This document shows, in pieces, positions 1-7,012 of a stretch of 7,719 bases of DNA. Under the pieces are notes generated by a model that saw only the letters and a list, made by a program, of their open reading frames with translations, did not search any database and was not told where the DNA came from. Numbering within the stretch: the first letter of the stretch is position 1; every line of letters starts with the position of its first letter. Source of the stretch: Alphaproteobacteria bacterium (GTDB lineage Bacteria; Pseudomonadota; Alphaproteobacteria; UBA6615); NCBI GenBank assembly GCA_029243445.1, contig JAQWSA010000056.1:1-7719 (forward strand). Reading direction: 5' to 3'. The position numbers and the translations under genes are program-made.

Positions 1-506
1 CCTGTCATGGGGTTAGCAACAATACGTGCAGCATATTGCGGATCCTCGCAGACAGCTTGCATCCCGCCCTCTTTAGCCATACGTATAAACTGGTTATAAT
101 AATTTTCTGGCAGACGTTCTGCAGCAAATGCCCCACCTGTAACCCGAAATAATAACAAACCACTAGTAACTTCAGGATAACGTAATCCAAATAAAATAGC
201 TGTACGAGCACCCGACGACGATCCACCAATAAAAGCAGGCAAGGCGTTTAGTTGCTTAAGAATCTCATATAAGTCTTCTGCCCAAGTGACTTCTTCGACC
301 TCTGTGCCCTCAAAAGATGTATCCGATGAACCCGTATTTCGTCGATCATGCATTAAAACCCTAAATCCTTTAGCAGCTATTTTTTTAGCTAACGGAATAA
401 ATTCAGAATAACCTCGTCTGCCGCCAGTGATTAATGTAGTCCAAGGACCTTCATCTCCAACCACTTCATAATTTATATTAAGCCCATTTACTCTGATTAT
501 AGGCAT
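1..506 (-). CDS. Alpha/beta-fold hydrolase, C-terminus outside the window
   Basis: This is the N-terminal 168 codons of an alpha/beta hydrolase; the gene runs off the left edge. The start is the ATG at 506-504, chosen because a strong AAGGAG lies 6 bases upstream. Visible features are a TGGR turn (residues 27-30) where the oxyanion loop of this fold sits, the strand and turn HDRRNTGSSD (53-62), and the nucleophile elbow GSSSG (95-99) with Ser97 as the predicted nucleophile. The catalytic acid and histidine would lie in the missing part. No signal peptide is seen, so it should be cytoplasmic. It is the last visible gene of a leftward run, 51 bases after the metallo-beta-lactamase-fold gene, and is probably co-transcribed with it. 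The fold is clear; the substrate is unknown. Lactone or ester hydrolysis is possible, but nothing here separates this from other family activities. Confidence 0.87.
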   Translation of the reverse strand, partial: MPIIRVNGLNINYEVVGDEGPWTTLITGGRRGYSEFIPLAKKIAAKGFRVLMHDRRNTGSSDTSFEGTEVEEVTWAEDLYEILKQLNALPAFIGGSSSGARTAILFGLRYPEVTSGLLLFRVTGGAFAAERLPENYYNQFIRMAKEGGMQAVCEDPQYAARIVANPMT

Positions 507-512
507 TTACCT

Positions 513-518
513 CTCCTT
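513..518 (-). promoter_or_regulatory. Strong Shine-Dalgarno for the alpha/beta hydrolase
   Basis: AAGGAG on the minus strand, within AAGGAGAGG, lies 6 bases before the ATG at 506. It is the best ribosome binding site in the window and fixes the start of this gene. The third gene of the run may therefore be translated more strongly than the first, whose own site is poor. Confidence 0.7.
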
Positions 519-557
519 ATGATTCGTTACAGACCAATCAAACTATTTAAAACCTTC

Positions 558-1385
558 TTAGGCGGAAAGTTTCTCTCGCGCAGAAGATACAATGGCTTCT
601 TGCGAAAATACTAAATCTCTACCCGCCAGCAGACCGTCCATAGCCAATGGAACTGTTTTTTCCAGGTCAAGTACTGGAAGTCCGTGTGTCGGAGCTATTA
701 TAGATACATCTAACTCAACAAGTAATGACTTTAAGCGTTCTACATAAACTGTCATATCAGCAAACATTGTCCAATATAAAGCACGCTCTGCGAAAACCGC
801 TGAAACATCTATCAAATCAAGTGATTTTGCTTCCTCCGCTATCTGTCCACAGTGTCCATCCCAGTGATAATGACTATAGGCGAAACCATCACCGGGAAAT
901 AATACCCTGTGACCTGTATCGAAACCCCAAAGGCTAGTGCGTAAATCCCGTATAACAGGCTCAGCAGCTAAAAATTTTCGATCGCCTAGATCAATAAAAT
1001 CACCTACTTCCATTGGTCTTAGACGTTCCGCATATTCTGGAAAAGCAAGATGATAATCACTAATATCACCGTGTATAGTTAGATCAGAATATTTTCGTAT
1101 AAGCCGACCCAGACCTCCTGAGTGCGGAGTTTCCTGATGTGTTATAAATAAATATTTTAGCGGTGCAGCCTTACTATTCGATAAAACATCTGACATTTGC
1201 TTTTCTATGAGAGGAAAGTCTTTTGGGTGACCGGTCTCTACTAACATAGAAGCCTCGGAACCAGTAATAAGATATGCCGCATTATAAGAATGATATATTT
1301 TTCCACGAAATGGCTGTTCTAAGCAGTCACCCAACCAAAAAACACCAGGTGCTATTTCTCGTGGCAATGAACTTTGATTACCCAT
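558..1385 (-). CDS. Metallo-beta-lactamase-fold protein, partly conserved metal site
   Basis: A 275-residue protein of the metallo-beta-lactamase fold. A GTG at 1403 would add six residues and overlap the upstream gene. I prefer the ATG at 1385, which has GGAGAG 8 bases upstream (1394-1399) and begins 4 bases after the upstream stop. The metal-binding loop reads THQETPHSGG (residues 82-91). This gives His83, Glu85 and His88, as in the H-x-E-x-D-H motif of the flavodiiron/ODP branch, but with Pro87 where Asp is usual. Later ligands are Asp166 in FPGDG and His234 in APTHG. The position of the usual middle histidine appears to be Arg146. No flavodoxin domain follows. It could be a hydrolase or a di-metal redox protein; the altered site makes either uncertain. 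It sits directly behind a degenerate relative and ahead of an alpha/beta hydrolase, so it may form a complex with the first and act on a related substrate with the second. Confidence 0.87.
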   Translation of the reverse strand: MGNQSSLPREIAPGVFWLGDCLEQPFRGKIYHSYNAAYLITGSEASMLVETGHPKDFPLIEKQMSDVLSNSKAAPLKYLFITHQETPHSGGLGRLIRKYSDLTIHGDISDYHLAFPEYAERLRPMEVGDFIDLGDRKFLAAEPVIRDLRTSLWGFDTGHRVLFPGDGFAYSHYHWDGHCGQIAEEAKSLDLIDVSAVFAERALYWTMFADMTVYVERLKSLLVELDVSIIAPTHGLPVLDLEKTVPLAMDGLLAGRDLVFSQEAIVSSAREKLSA

Positions 1386-1389
1386 ATTT

Positions 1390-2265
1390 CTATCTCTCCA
1401 CACCGCGCACTATATATTCAGAACTAGTTTGTGTTTTATCTAAGCTTAATAAGGCATCATTAAGCAAAGAAAACTGTCGTTCCACCAAATCGCGACCTTG
1501 CAAAATAGCACCATAAGCCGGAGCAATAGTTTCTATTTCATAACGTTCAAATACATCCATTACCTCTTGTCGCAACCCATCTATATCTGCTCCCGCAAGC
1601 CACCAGTAGCGAGTGTTAAGCAGAAAAGATTTAACACTATCAACACTGGAACTATCATCATCTGCGGTTAATATCCATGGACCTTCAGGTTTATCACTCG
1701 AAAAATGTGTAAACATATCCGATGTAAATAAAGTCCGGGTAACGCCATCATATATCCAGCTTGTATTAATCAACCTGATAGGTGCGTTAAAAGCTTCAAC
1801 TGACCTTAAACCACTAGTACCAACGTGAATTTTTCCCTTTGGATCCAGTAATGCCGTTTCCAGGTTTAATGGTTCCGCATTATTGCCCTCTCTACTGTCC
1901 CAGTTAAAGTCTAACCAGCAATCAATATCTGGAATAGGAGCAAAACAAGCAATTACATTAAACATTTCAGCTATGGGCATTGCATTACATACCGACATAA
2001 ATTCATTGAGACGCATTGGAAAAATATGAAGAGGCAGGTCAGTATCAATGACTGAATTAAGTTGACCTAATAACGATTCTTCATGTGCCGTATAACCAGT
2101 ATCTAAAAGTAATGCGCCATCGTCTTGTTTTAAAAGATAACATGTAGAAGGGGTAAATCCACGGGCACTTTTAGGGTACTGACTTATGCGACCATTAAGC
2201 TCAAATACATTATGGAGAGCAAAAAGCTTGTCATCAGCTAATGAGAAAACACTATTATAATGCAT
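1390..2265 (-). CDS. Degenerate metallo-beta-lactamase-fold protein (probable pseudoenzyme)
   Basis: A 291-residue protein that aligns by eye with its downstream neighbour. Both have an early LL-x-(D/E)TG strand (LLLDTG at 52-57 here), a T-S-(x)-W...D...LF..D block (TSD 181-183), IAPAYG (247-252) against IAPTHG, and a shared GRDLV near the C-terminus. The metal-binding loop is gone: at the places of His, Glu and His it has Arg85, Asn87 and Met90, and the last ligand His is Tyr251. Only Asp183 remains. The frame is intact over its full length, so it is not a decaying gene. A structural, regulatory or ligand-binding partner role is inferred. It is the first gene of the leftward run and ends 4 bases before the next start. 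Its Shine-Dalgarno is poor: AAGGCGG lies 13 bases before the ATG, so the start is less certain than for its neighbours. Confidence 0.85.
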   Translation of the reverse strand: MHYNSVFSLADDKLFALHNVFELNGRISQYPKSARGFTPSTCYLLKQDDGALLLDTGYTAHEESLLGQLNSVIDTDLPLHIFPMRLNEFMSVCNAMPIAEMFNVIACFAPIPDIDCWLDFNWDSREGNNAEPLNLETALLDPKGKIHVGTSGLRSVEAFNAPIRLINTSWIYDGVTRTLFTSDMFTHFSSDKPEGPWILTADDDSSSVDSVKSFLLNTRYWWLAGADIDGLRQEVMDVFERYEIETIAPAYGAILQGRDLVERQFSLLNDALLSLDKTQTSSEYIVRGVER

Positions 2266-2500
2266 AGGGTTACATAATCCGCCTTAGAGGCTTTGTTGAT
2301 TTAATAACGACACTAAATTTTTGTTATACAGTAATATCACTTTGGAAATACTTTATATAATTACGCTTTATAAACTAGATTTCTAACTAGTTGTAATAAT
2401 ACATTTATGCTAATTCAATTACTAATATAAGAGTAGATTAGTTACTGTTATAGCTCATATATTTTGATTTGATAGATTACTAAAAAGTAAGGTTTTATAG
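2266..2500. promoter_or_regulatory. Divergent promoter region between the two gene runs
   Basis: An AT-rich spacer of 235 bases between divergently read genes must hold promoters for both. I see no open frame of note. On the plus strand TATATT (2458-2463) could be a -10 box, with a poor -35 (TAGATT) 18 bases upstream. AAGTAAGG, 8 bases before the ATG at 2501, is the ribosome binding site of the rightward run. Two dyads could be operators: AACTAG at 2373-2378 followed by the palindrome AACTAGTT at 2385-2392, and ACTAAT (2421-2426) facing ATTAGT (2437-2442). No regulator gene is visible in the window. Promoter boxes are weakly supported; the role of the region follows from gene layout. Confidence 0.45.
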
Positions 2501-3241
2501 ATGATTGAAGAAACCATTGATATATTAACTGAAGATGGTCAAATGGAGACTTTTGTTTTCCGACCCGAGAGGAACGGTCCCCATACAGCAATATTTTTAT
2601 TGATGGATGCTCCAGGAATTCGTGAAGAATTACGCGACATGGCTAGGCGTTTAGCTACCACAGGTTACTATGTTTTAATGCCAAACCTGTATTACCGTTC
2701 GGGAAGAAATACTGTTTTTGGACCAGATGTACTAACTGAAGGCAGTCAAGACCATACCGCCATGCGATCTATACGTACCAAGATGACCATACCCCCTGTT
2801 ATGAAAGACATAGCAGCTATGCTTAAATTCACAGAAAACAATGATGAAGTAAAAAAAGGTCATGTTGGCTGTCATGGGTATTGTATGAGTGGACCATATG
2901 CGTTAGCAGCAGCAGCCCGTTATCCTGATAGAATTTCTGCTGCTGCTTCTTTTTACGGAACATGGATTGTTAGCGATGCAGAAGAAAGTCCCCATCTTAA
3001 TTTTCAAAAAGTTAAAGGAGAATTATATATATCATGTGCTGAACACGATGACTTAGCTCCACCCGAAATGGTTAAAGAGCTAAAAGTCTTATTTAACAGT
3101 TCTGGCGTGAAAGGAGAGCTTGAAGTTCATCCTGATGTTCACCATGGCTTCGCTTTTCCTTTGAGGTGGTGTTACGATAAAGTTGCAGCTGAACGCCATT
3201 GGGAGCGTTTATTTTCACTTTATAAAAGAATGGAGAATTAA
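2501..3241 (+). CDS. Dienelactone hydrolase family protein
   Basis: A 246-residue alpha/beta hydrolase of the dienelactone hydrolase family, close to the family's usual length. Family members use a cysteine nucleophile to hydrolyse lactones or esters; the archetype opens dienelactone in chlorocatechol breakdown. The elbow GYCMSG (residues 126-131) supplies Cys128. The probable acid is Asp183 in AEHDDLAPP and the base His215 in VHHGF, which completes a Cys-Asp-His triad. The MDAPGI segment (35-40) occupies the place of the active-site Glu36 loop of the archetype, with Asp36 at that point. No export signal is seen. It leads the rightward run, 64 bases before an acyl-CoA dehydrogenase, and faces a divergent run that carries another hydrolase. 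The context suggests ester or lactone opening before CoA activation. True dienelactone activity is not implied, as no other chloroaromatic genes are present. Confidence 0.93.
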   Translation: MIEETIDILTEDGQMETFVFRPERNGPHTAIFLLMDAPGIREELRDMARRLATTGYYVLMPNLYYRSGRNTVFGPDVLTEGSQDHTAMRSIRTKMTIPPVMKDIAAMLKFTENNDEVKKGHVGCHGYCMSGPYALAAAARYPDRISAAASFYGTWIVSDAEESPHLNFQKVKGELYISCAEHDDLAPPEMVKELKVLFNSSGVKGELEVHPDVHHGFAFPLRWCYDKVAAERHWERLFSLYKRMEN

Positions 3242-3275
3242 GTGTTTATATTTTCACTTATACATTGCTTAAGTG
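3239..3275 (+). repeat. Alternating hairpin repeats between hydrolase and dehydrogenase genes
   Basis: TAAGTG occurs at 3239-3244 and 3270-3275, and its complement CACTTA lies between them at 3255-3260. The middle element can pair with either flank, giving two mutually exclusive 6-bp stems with loops of 10 and 9 bases. An 11-base direct repeat, TATTTTCACTT, also occurs at 3210-3220 and 3249-3259. The stems are short and AT-rich and no T-run follows, so this is not a normal terminator. RNA processing or differential expression of the two genes is possible. The repeats are directly visible; a function is speculative. Confidence 0.3.
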
Positions 3276-3305
3276 GATACAACAGGCATTTGAGGTATTA
3301 ATGTT

Positions 3306-4463
3306 ATGGCCTATACGCCAATAAGGTTTACTGAGGAAGAACGTATCTTCCAAAACCAGATGAGACGATTTGCAGATAGCGAAGTAGCTCCCATTGCAAA
3401 TGAAATAGATTTAAACGATCGCTTTCCACAAGAGCTCATAGAAAAATTTGGTGAGCTGGGATTGATACAATGGAGTGTGCCGGAAGCATATGGCGGACCA
3501 GAGGGTTCATTAACAATGCTTTGTATTGCAAGGGAAGAAATTGCCCGTCATTCTCTATCTCTTTCTGTGATGGCTGGAGAAAACGGTAATGGGTTAGCGC
3601 TACCTTTGGTTTTTGCAGGATCTGAGGTCCAAAAAAATGAATATTTCCCTTTGCTGGCAAAAGGTAAAACTCTAGTAGCTTTTGCCCTCTCTGAACCGGA
3701 AGCTGGATCAGATGCAGCTTCCCTTAAATCGAGAGCTGTACAAGATGGAAATGAATGGGAAATTAGCGGAAACAAAATTTACGTGACCTGTGGTCCCGTT
3801 GCAGATTATGTTTTGGTCTTTGCCCGCACCAATGAAAAACCAGGCGCTAAGGGAATATCGGCTTTTATTGTAGATACCAAACTCAAAGGCGTGGTCCGCA
3901 GCACTAAGAATAAGAAGATGGGTTATAACGGAGCAACACCCAACTGCGATTTCTTTTTTGATAAAGTGAGAGTTCCATCAGGAGCCATGATTGGTAAAAA
4001 TGGTGAGGGCTTTACAATTGCTATGAAGTGCATGGAGTTTAACCGACCGGCAATGGCAGCATCTGCAATAGGCATTGCCCAGGGCGCCCTAGAGTTATCA
4101 GTTGCCTATAGTAAAGAGCGCGAACAGTTCGGGAAACCAATATCAGAATTTCAGGGTTTACAGTTTATGATGGCCGATATGGCCATGCAAATAGAGACAA
4201 CTAGAGCTTTACTTTATGAAGTAGCAGCGCGCTATGATAGCCATGAGATGGAAAGTTACGGGCCATTAACCGCAACATTAAAATGTATGGCTAGTGACGT
4301 GGCCATGAAGGTAACCACGGATGCGGTACAAATTCTAGGCGGAGCCGGTTACATGCAAGAACATTCAGTAGAACGATTTATGCGCGATGCCAAAGTAACG
4401 CAAATCTTTGAAGGTACGAATCAAATCCAACGTATGTTAGTCGTCAGAGACTTACTTAAATGA
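3306..4463 (+). CDS. Acyl-CoA dehydrogenase with canonical active site
   Basis: A 385-residue FAD-dependent acyl-CoA dehydrogenase of usual length, which oxidises an acyl-CoA to the 2,3-enoyl-CoA and passes electrons to electron-transfer flavoprotein. Both family signatures are present: ALSEPEAGSDAAS (127-139), and the C-terminal one starting at Gln342 with GGAGYM (345-350) and Arg/Asp at 360-361. The catalytic base is Glu369 in FEGTNQIQ, the position used by short- and medium-chain enzymes. REQFGKPISEFQ (272-283) is also typical. The ATG at 3306 is preferred over the ATG at 3301, which is in another frame; GAGG at 3292-3295 is the likely ribosome binding site, 10 bases upstream. The stop overlaps the start of the CoA-transferase gene (ATGA), so the two are probably translationally coupled and the transferase product or a close derivative is the likely substrate. 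Acyl chain type cannot be told from sequence. No electron-transfer flavoprotein genes are in view. Confidence 0.96.
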   Translation: MAYTPIRFTEEERIFQNQMRRFADSEVAPIANEIDLNDRFPQELIEKFGELGLIQWSVPEAYGGPEGSLTMLCIAREEIARHSLSLSVMAGENGNGLALPLVFAGSEVQKNEYFPLLAKGKTLVAFALSEPEAGSDAASLKSRAVQDGNEWEISGNKIYVTCGPVADYVLVFARTNEKPGAKGISAFIVDTKLKGVVRSTKNKKMGYNGATPNCDFFFDKVRVPSGAMIGKNGEGFTIAMKCMEFNRPAMAASAIGIAQGALELSVAYSKEREQFGKPISEFQGLQFMMADMAMQIETTRALLYEVAARYDSHEMESYGPLTATLKCMASDVAMKVTTDAVQILGGAGYMQEHSVERFMRDAKVTQIFEGTNQIQRMLVVRDLLK

Positions 4464-5644
4464 AAATAGATAATGTTAAACCAGGACCGTTGAAGGGCAT
4501 TCGAGTGCTGGACTTCACCACCATGATGGCTGGGCCATATTGTACCCGCCAATTAGCTGACATGGGGGCTGAGGTTATCAAAATTGAAAAAATTGAGGGA
4601 GAACAAAACCGCCACGCAGTCCCAGTTCGTAACGGCAACAGCGCAGTTTATGGTCATTTAAATGTAGGAAAACACTCAATAGCGATTGACCTGAAAACCA
4701 AAGACGGTGCTGCAATCGCCTTAGACCTTGCTCGCCATTGCGACGTAGTTGTCGAAAATTCAAGACCCGGGGTAATGGCCAGGTTAGGGCTCGACTGTGC
4801 GGCAATACGAGAAATCCGGTCTGATATAATTTACTGCTCCATTTCTGGCTTTGGCCAAACAGGTCCTTCAGCCTTGAATGCTGCATTTGCACCCGTTGTA
4901 CAAGCTGCATCAGGCTATGAAATAGAAAACATGAAACAACAGCCAGAATTAACTAAGCCTGGCCATGTCGGGGTATTCTTTGCCGATGTCATGGCGGGTG
5001 TACAAGCTTTTGGAGCAATTAGCGCCGCTTTGTTTTCTCGAACACAAAGTGGTCAGGGACAATATATTGATGTATCCCTATTGGAGAGCATGATCTGGCT
5101 TATGGTTTATGAACTTCAGATTTCTCAAAACCCTGTCGACTCACCTCGCGGTCTGTACCAACCAGTGCGTGCTACTGATGGTTTTATAATGGTGGCGCCA
5201 GGAAATCAACCAACCTTTGAAGCGATGGCAAATGCAATGGGGCACCAGGAGTGGATTAAAGACCCAAGGTTTAATGATCACTCAAGCCGAAGTCGAAATT
5301 ACTCCGAGATGATCGGTTTGATTGAATCCTGGACTATAACTAGGAGCGCGTCCGTCTGCGAAGAAATTTTACTAAAAGGAAAAGTTCCATGTGCACGCTA
5401 CCGCGAGGTGTCAGAAATATTTGATGACCCACAAATAATTCACCGCGCAGCTTTTACCAAAGCAACAGATCCATCGGGAGAAATAAAAGTACCCAACCCA
5501 CCCTTCACGTTTGACAATAGTAATACGCAAGCCAGGACCTGGATCGATCCTTTAGGAAAATCAACACCCCAAGTGTTGAAAAACCTACTGAATATGGATG
5601 ATGACAAAATTAAAATACTCAGAGAAAATAAAATCCTTTTATAA
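4460..5644 (+). CDS. Family III CoA-transferase (CaiB/BaiF/Frc type)
   Basis: A 394-residue type III CoA-transferase of usual length. These enzymes move CoA from an acyl-CoA donor to a free carboxylate through a mixed anhydride on an aspartate. The N-terminal half shows the family block LKGIRVLDFTTMMAGPYCTR (11-30), MGAEVIKIE (35-43), NVGKHSIAIDL (68-78) and SISGFGQTGP (127-136). The catalytic Asp is most likely Asp176 in FFADVMAG (173-180). QYIDVSLLES (201-210) and the C-terminal LG-x-x-TPQVL pattern are also typical. It overlaps the upstream dehydrogenase by 4 bases and ends about 30 bases before a strong terminator, so it closes the run. It resembles the CaiA/CaiB pairing of carnitine metabolism in gene order, but nothing indicates that substrate. 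Its probable job is activation of an organic acid for the adjoining dehydrogenase. Family assignment is firm; donor and acceptor are unknown. Confidence 0.96.
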   Translation: MKIDNVKPGPLKGIRVLDFTTMMAGPYCTRQLADMGAEVIKIEKIEGEQNRHAVPVRNGNSAVYGHLNVGKHSIAIDLKTKDGAAIALDLARHCDVVVENSRPGVMARLGLDCAAIREIRSDIIYCSISGFGQTGPSALNAAFAPVVQAASGYEIENMKQQPELTKPGHVGVFFADVMAGVQAFGAISAALFSRTQSGQGQYIDVSLLESMIWLMVYELQISQNPVDSPRGLYQPVRATDGFIMVAPGNQPTFEAMANAMGHQEWIKDPRFNDHSSRSRNYSEMIGLIESWTITRSASVCEEILLKGKVPCARYREVSEIFDDPQIIHRAAFTKATDPSGEIKVPNPPFTFDNSNTQARTWIDPLGKSTPQVLKNLLNMDDDKIKILRENKILL

Positions 5645-5676
5645 ATTCTTATCTGCCTTAGATTTATAATTTAGTT

Positions 5677-5705
5677 AAAGCTGTCTTTTGCTAAGACAGC
5701 TTTTT
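5677..5705 (+). terminator. Intrinsic terminator between convergent genes
   Basis: A perfect 11-bp stem (AAAGCTGTCTT at 5677-5687 with AAGACAGCTTT at 5693-5703) closes a 5-base TTGCT loop and runs into TTTTT (5701-5705). It lies 32 bases after the CoA-transferase stop and ends 2 bases before the stop of the leftward dehydrogenase. Read leftward, the stem is followed only by TTT and then mixed bases, so it may terminate both transcripts but is better suited to the rightward one. Confidence 0.82.
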
Positions 5706-5707
5706 AA

Positions 5708-6952
5708 TTAGCGACCAGCAGCGGCTTCAGCAGCCCTTTTACTATAAACGAGGTCAGACGGATCAGGTTTCATGAGATAGTTGCCTGCTTTTAATGCCAA
5801 TACATCGTTGGTGCCGTCTGAATGTAAAAAACTCTGAGCATCTCGAATTAGTTTTTCTAATGGATTTTTACGCATATAGCCTGCGGCAGCCCAAAGTTCG
5901 AGAGCCTGCTGACAAACATGGACCGCTACCTCAGAAGCAAATACTTTGCAAAGACTAGCGTGCATCGGGTCCTGGTCTGGTCTTCCCGCCGACCAGGCTG
6001 ACTGCATGATATAAGCGCGCGCAGCTGTAATCTGCATGGCCATTCTGGCTAAACGCGTGCGTTGTATTTGATGATTAATTATAGGTCCTCCAGCTTGTTC
6101 ACGCTCAAATGCATATTGCACTGACAAGTCATAAGCACGTTGTGCTACTCCCAGAACTGTAGCGCCTGCCTGAATGTTAGAACCATATCCAAGTAAAAAT
6201 TCAGTACCAATCTGCGCCGCATTACCTACTTCACCAACTCTGTCTGAATCGGGTACTTCAACATTTGTAAATTGTAGTGTTCCATTTTGAACACAGCGTT
6301 GTCCGAGTTTATCCCAAACCTCTGTTACCTCAAAACCTGGCGCATCAGCTGAAACCATAAAAGACGTCAGACTTGTGCGCAAAGGGCCGTCAGGATCATT
6401 ACGGGTCCGCACCATATAATATTTGGCTAATCCACCATTTGATATATAACGCTTGGTTCCATTAAGCACCCAAACATCACCTTTTTTTTCTGCCCGCATC
6501 TGCATACCCTTACCTGGTTCTTGATACGGAAGTATGTTTTCGCTTCCCGCGGTAGGCTCTGTTGAACAAATGCCCATAAGGCAAGTGTCATCTTCAACAA
6601 TCAAGGGTAACCAGCGTTTGCGTTGAGATTCATTGGCAACTCTGCATACAGCTGTAAGAATTTTCCAGGTTTGATCAAAGGCGACCGCCATGCCCAAATC
6701 ACCGTAAGCAAGCTGTTCACCAATCATAGCAGCGGTTTCGACGTTAGCCCCTTCACCGCCGAATTCTTTTGGAATAGTTAGTGTTCGTAATCCAAGACGA
6801 GAGCCCTCACGCACTACATCCCAGTCAAAGGCCTTAGATGGGTCTGGTTCACGATCAGCTTTCTCTGCAGAAGGAATCATAACTTCTATAGCAAATTTTT
6901 TGGCTATAGAACGAAGTTCTTCTTGACGTGGCGTTAGCAAAAAATCGACCAT
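5708..6952 (-). CDS. Divergent acyl-CoA dehydrogenase-family protein
   Basis: A 414-residue member of the acyl-CoA dehydrogenase family. The fold is complete: N-terminal helices, the flavin-contacting ICSTEPTAGSEN (128-139), the middle strand domain with NGTKRYISNGG (164-174), FEREQAGGPI (282-291) and a C-terminal helical domain. Several signature positions differ from the neighbouring enzyme. The motif GSD is GSE (136-138), the C-terminal GGAGY is AAAGY (355-359), and at the usual EGT of the catalytic base it has HSDGT, giving Asp379 instead of Glu. A shorter carboxylate could still act as a base, or the activity may differ (another acyl-CoA oxidation, or a base elsewhere in the fold as in isovaleryl- or long-chain-type enzymes). 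The ATG at 6952 has a modest TGGGGT site about 7 bases upstream. It is transcribed alone, convergent to the CoA-transferase run. A role in the same pathway is plausible from position only. Confidence 0.93.
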   Translation of the reverse strand: MVDFLLTPRQEELRSIAKKFAIEVMIPSAEKADREPDPSKAFDWDVVREGSRLGLRTLTIPKEFGGEGANVETAAMIGEQLAYGDLGMAVAFDQTWKILTAVCRVANESQRKRWLPLIVEDDTCLMGICSTEPTAGSENILPYQEPGKGMQMRAEKKGDVWVLNGTKRYISNGGLAKYYMVRTRNDPDGPLRTSLTSFMVSADAPGFEVTEVWDKLGQRCVQNGTLQFTNVEVPDSDRVGEVGNAAQIGTEFLLGYGSNIQAGATVLGVAQRAYDLSVQYAFEREQAGGPIINHQIQRTRLARMAMQITAARAYIMQSAWSAGRPDQDPMHASLCKVFASEVAVHVCQQALELWAAAGYMRKNPLEKLIRDAQSFLHSDGTNDVLALKAGNYLMKPDPSDLVYSKRAAEAAAGR

Positions 6953-7012
6953 AATTTACCCCATTTAAAGATTTTAATTCTAGTTAATTATAGCTTTTAC
7001 TAAATACTATAT

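Noticed and set aside
1386..1403. GTG start at 1403 for the second MBL-fold gene, adding six residues
   Set aside because: It overlaps the upstream gene and the GGAGAG at 1394-1399 would lie inside the coding region; the ATG at 1385 has that site at an ideal 8 bases.
725..1828. Plus-strand open frames opposite the two MBL-fold genes
   Set aside because: They mirror real minus-strand coding sequence, have low-complexity composition and no start signals.
3301..3306. ATG at 3301 as start of the acyl-CoA dehydrogenase
   Set aside because: It is out of frame with the dehydrogenase; the ATG at 3306 opens the correct frame.
3436..4910. Antisense open frames opposite the dehydrogenase and CoA-transferase genes
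   Set aside because: They lie opposite strongly conserved family motifs, show no motif of their own and no ribosome binding sites; they are shadows.
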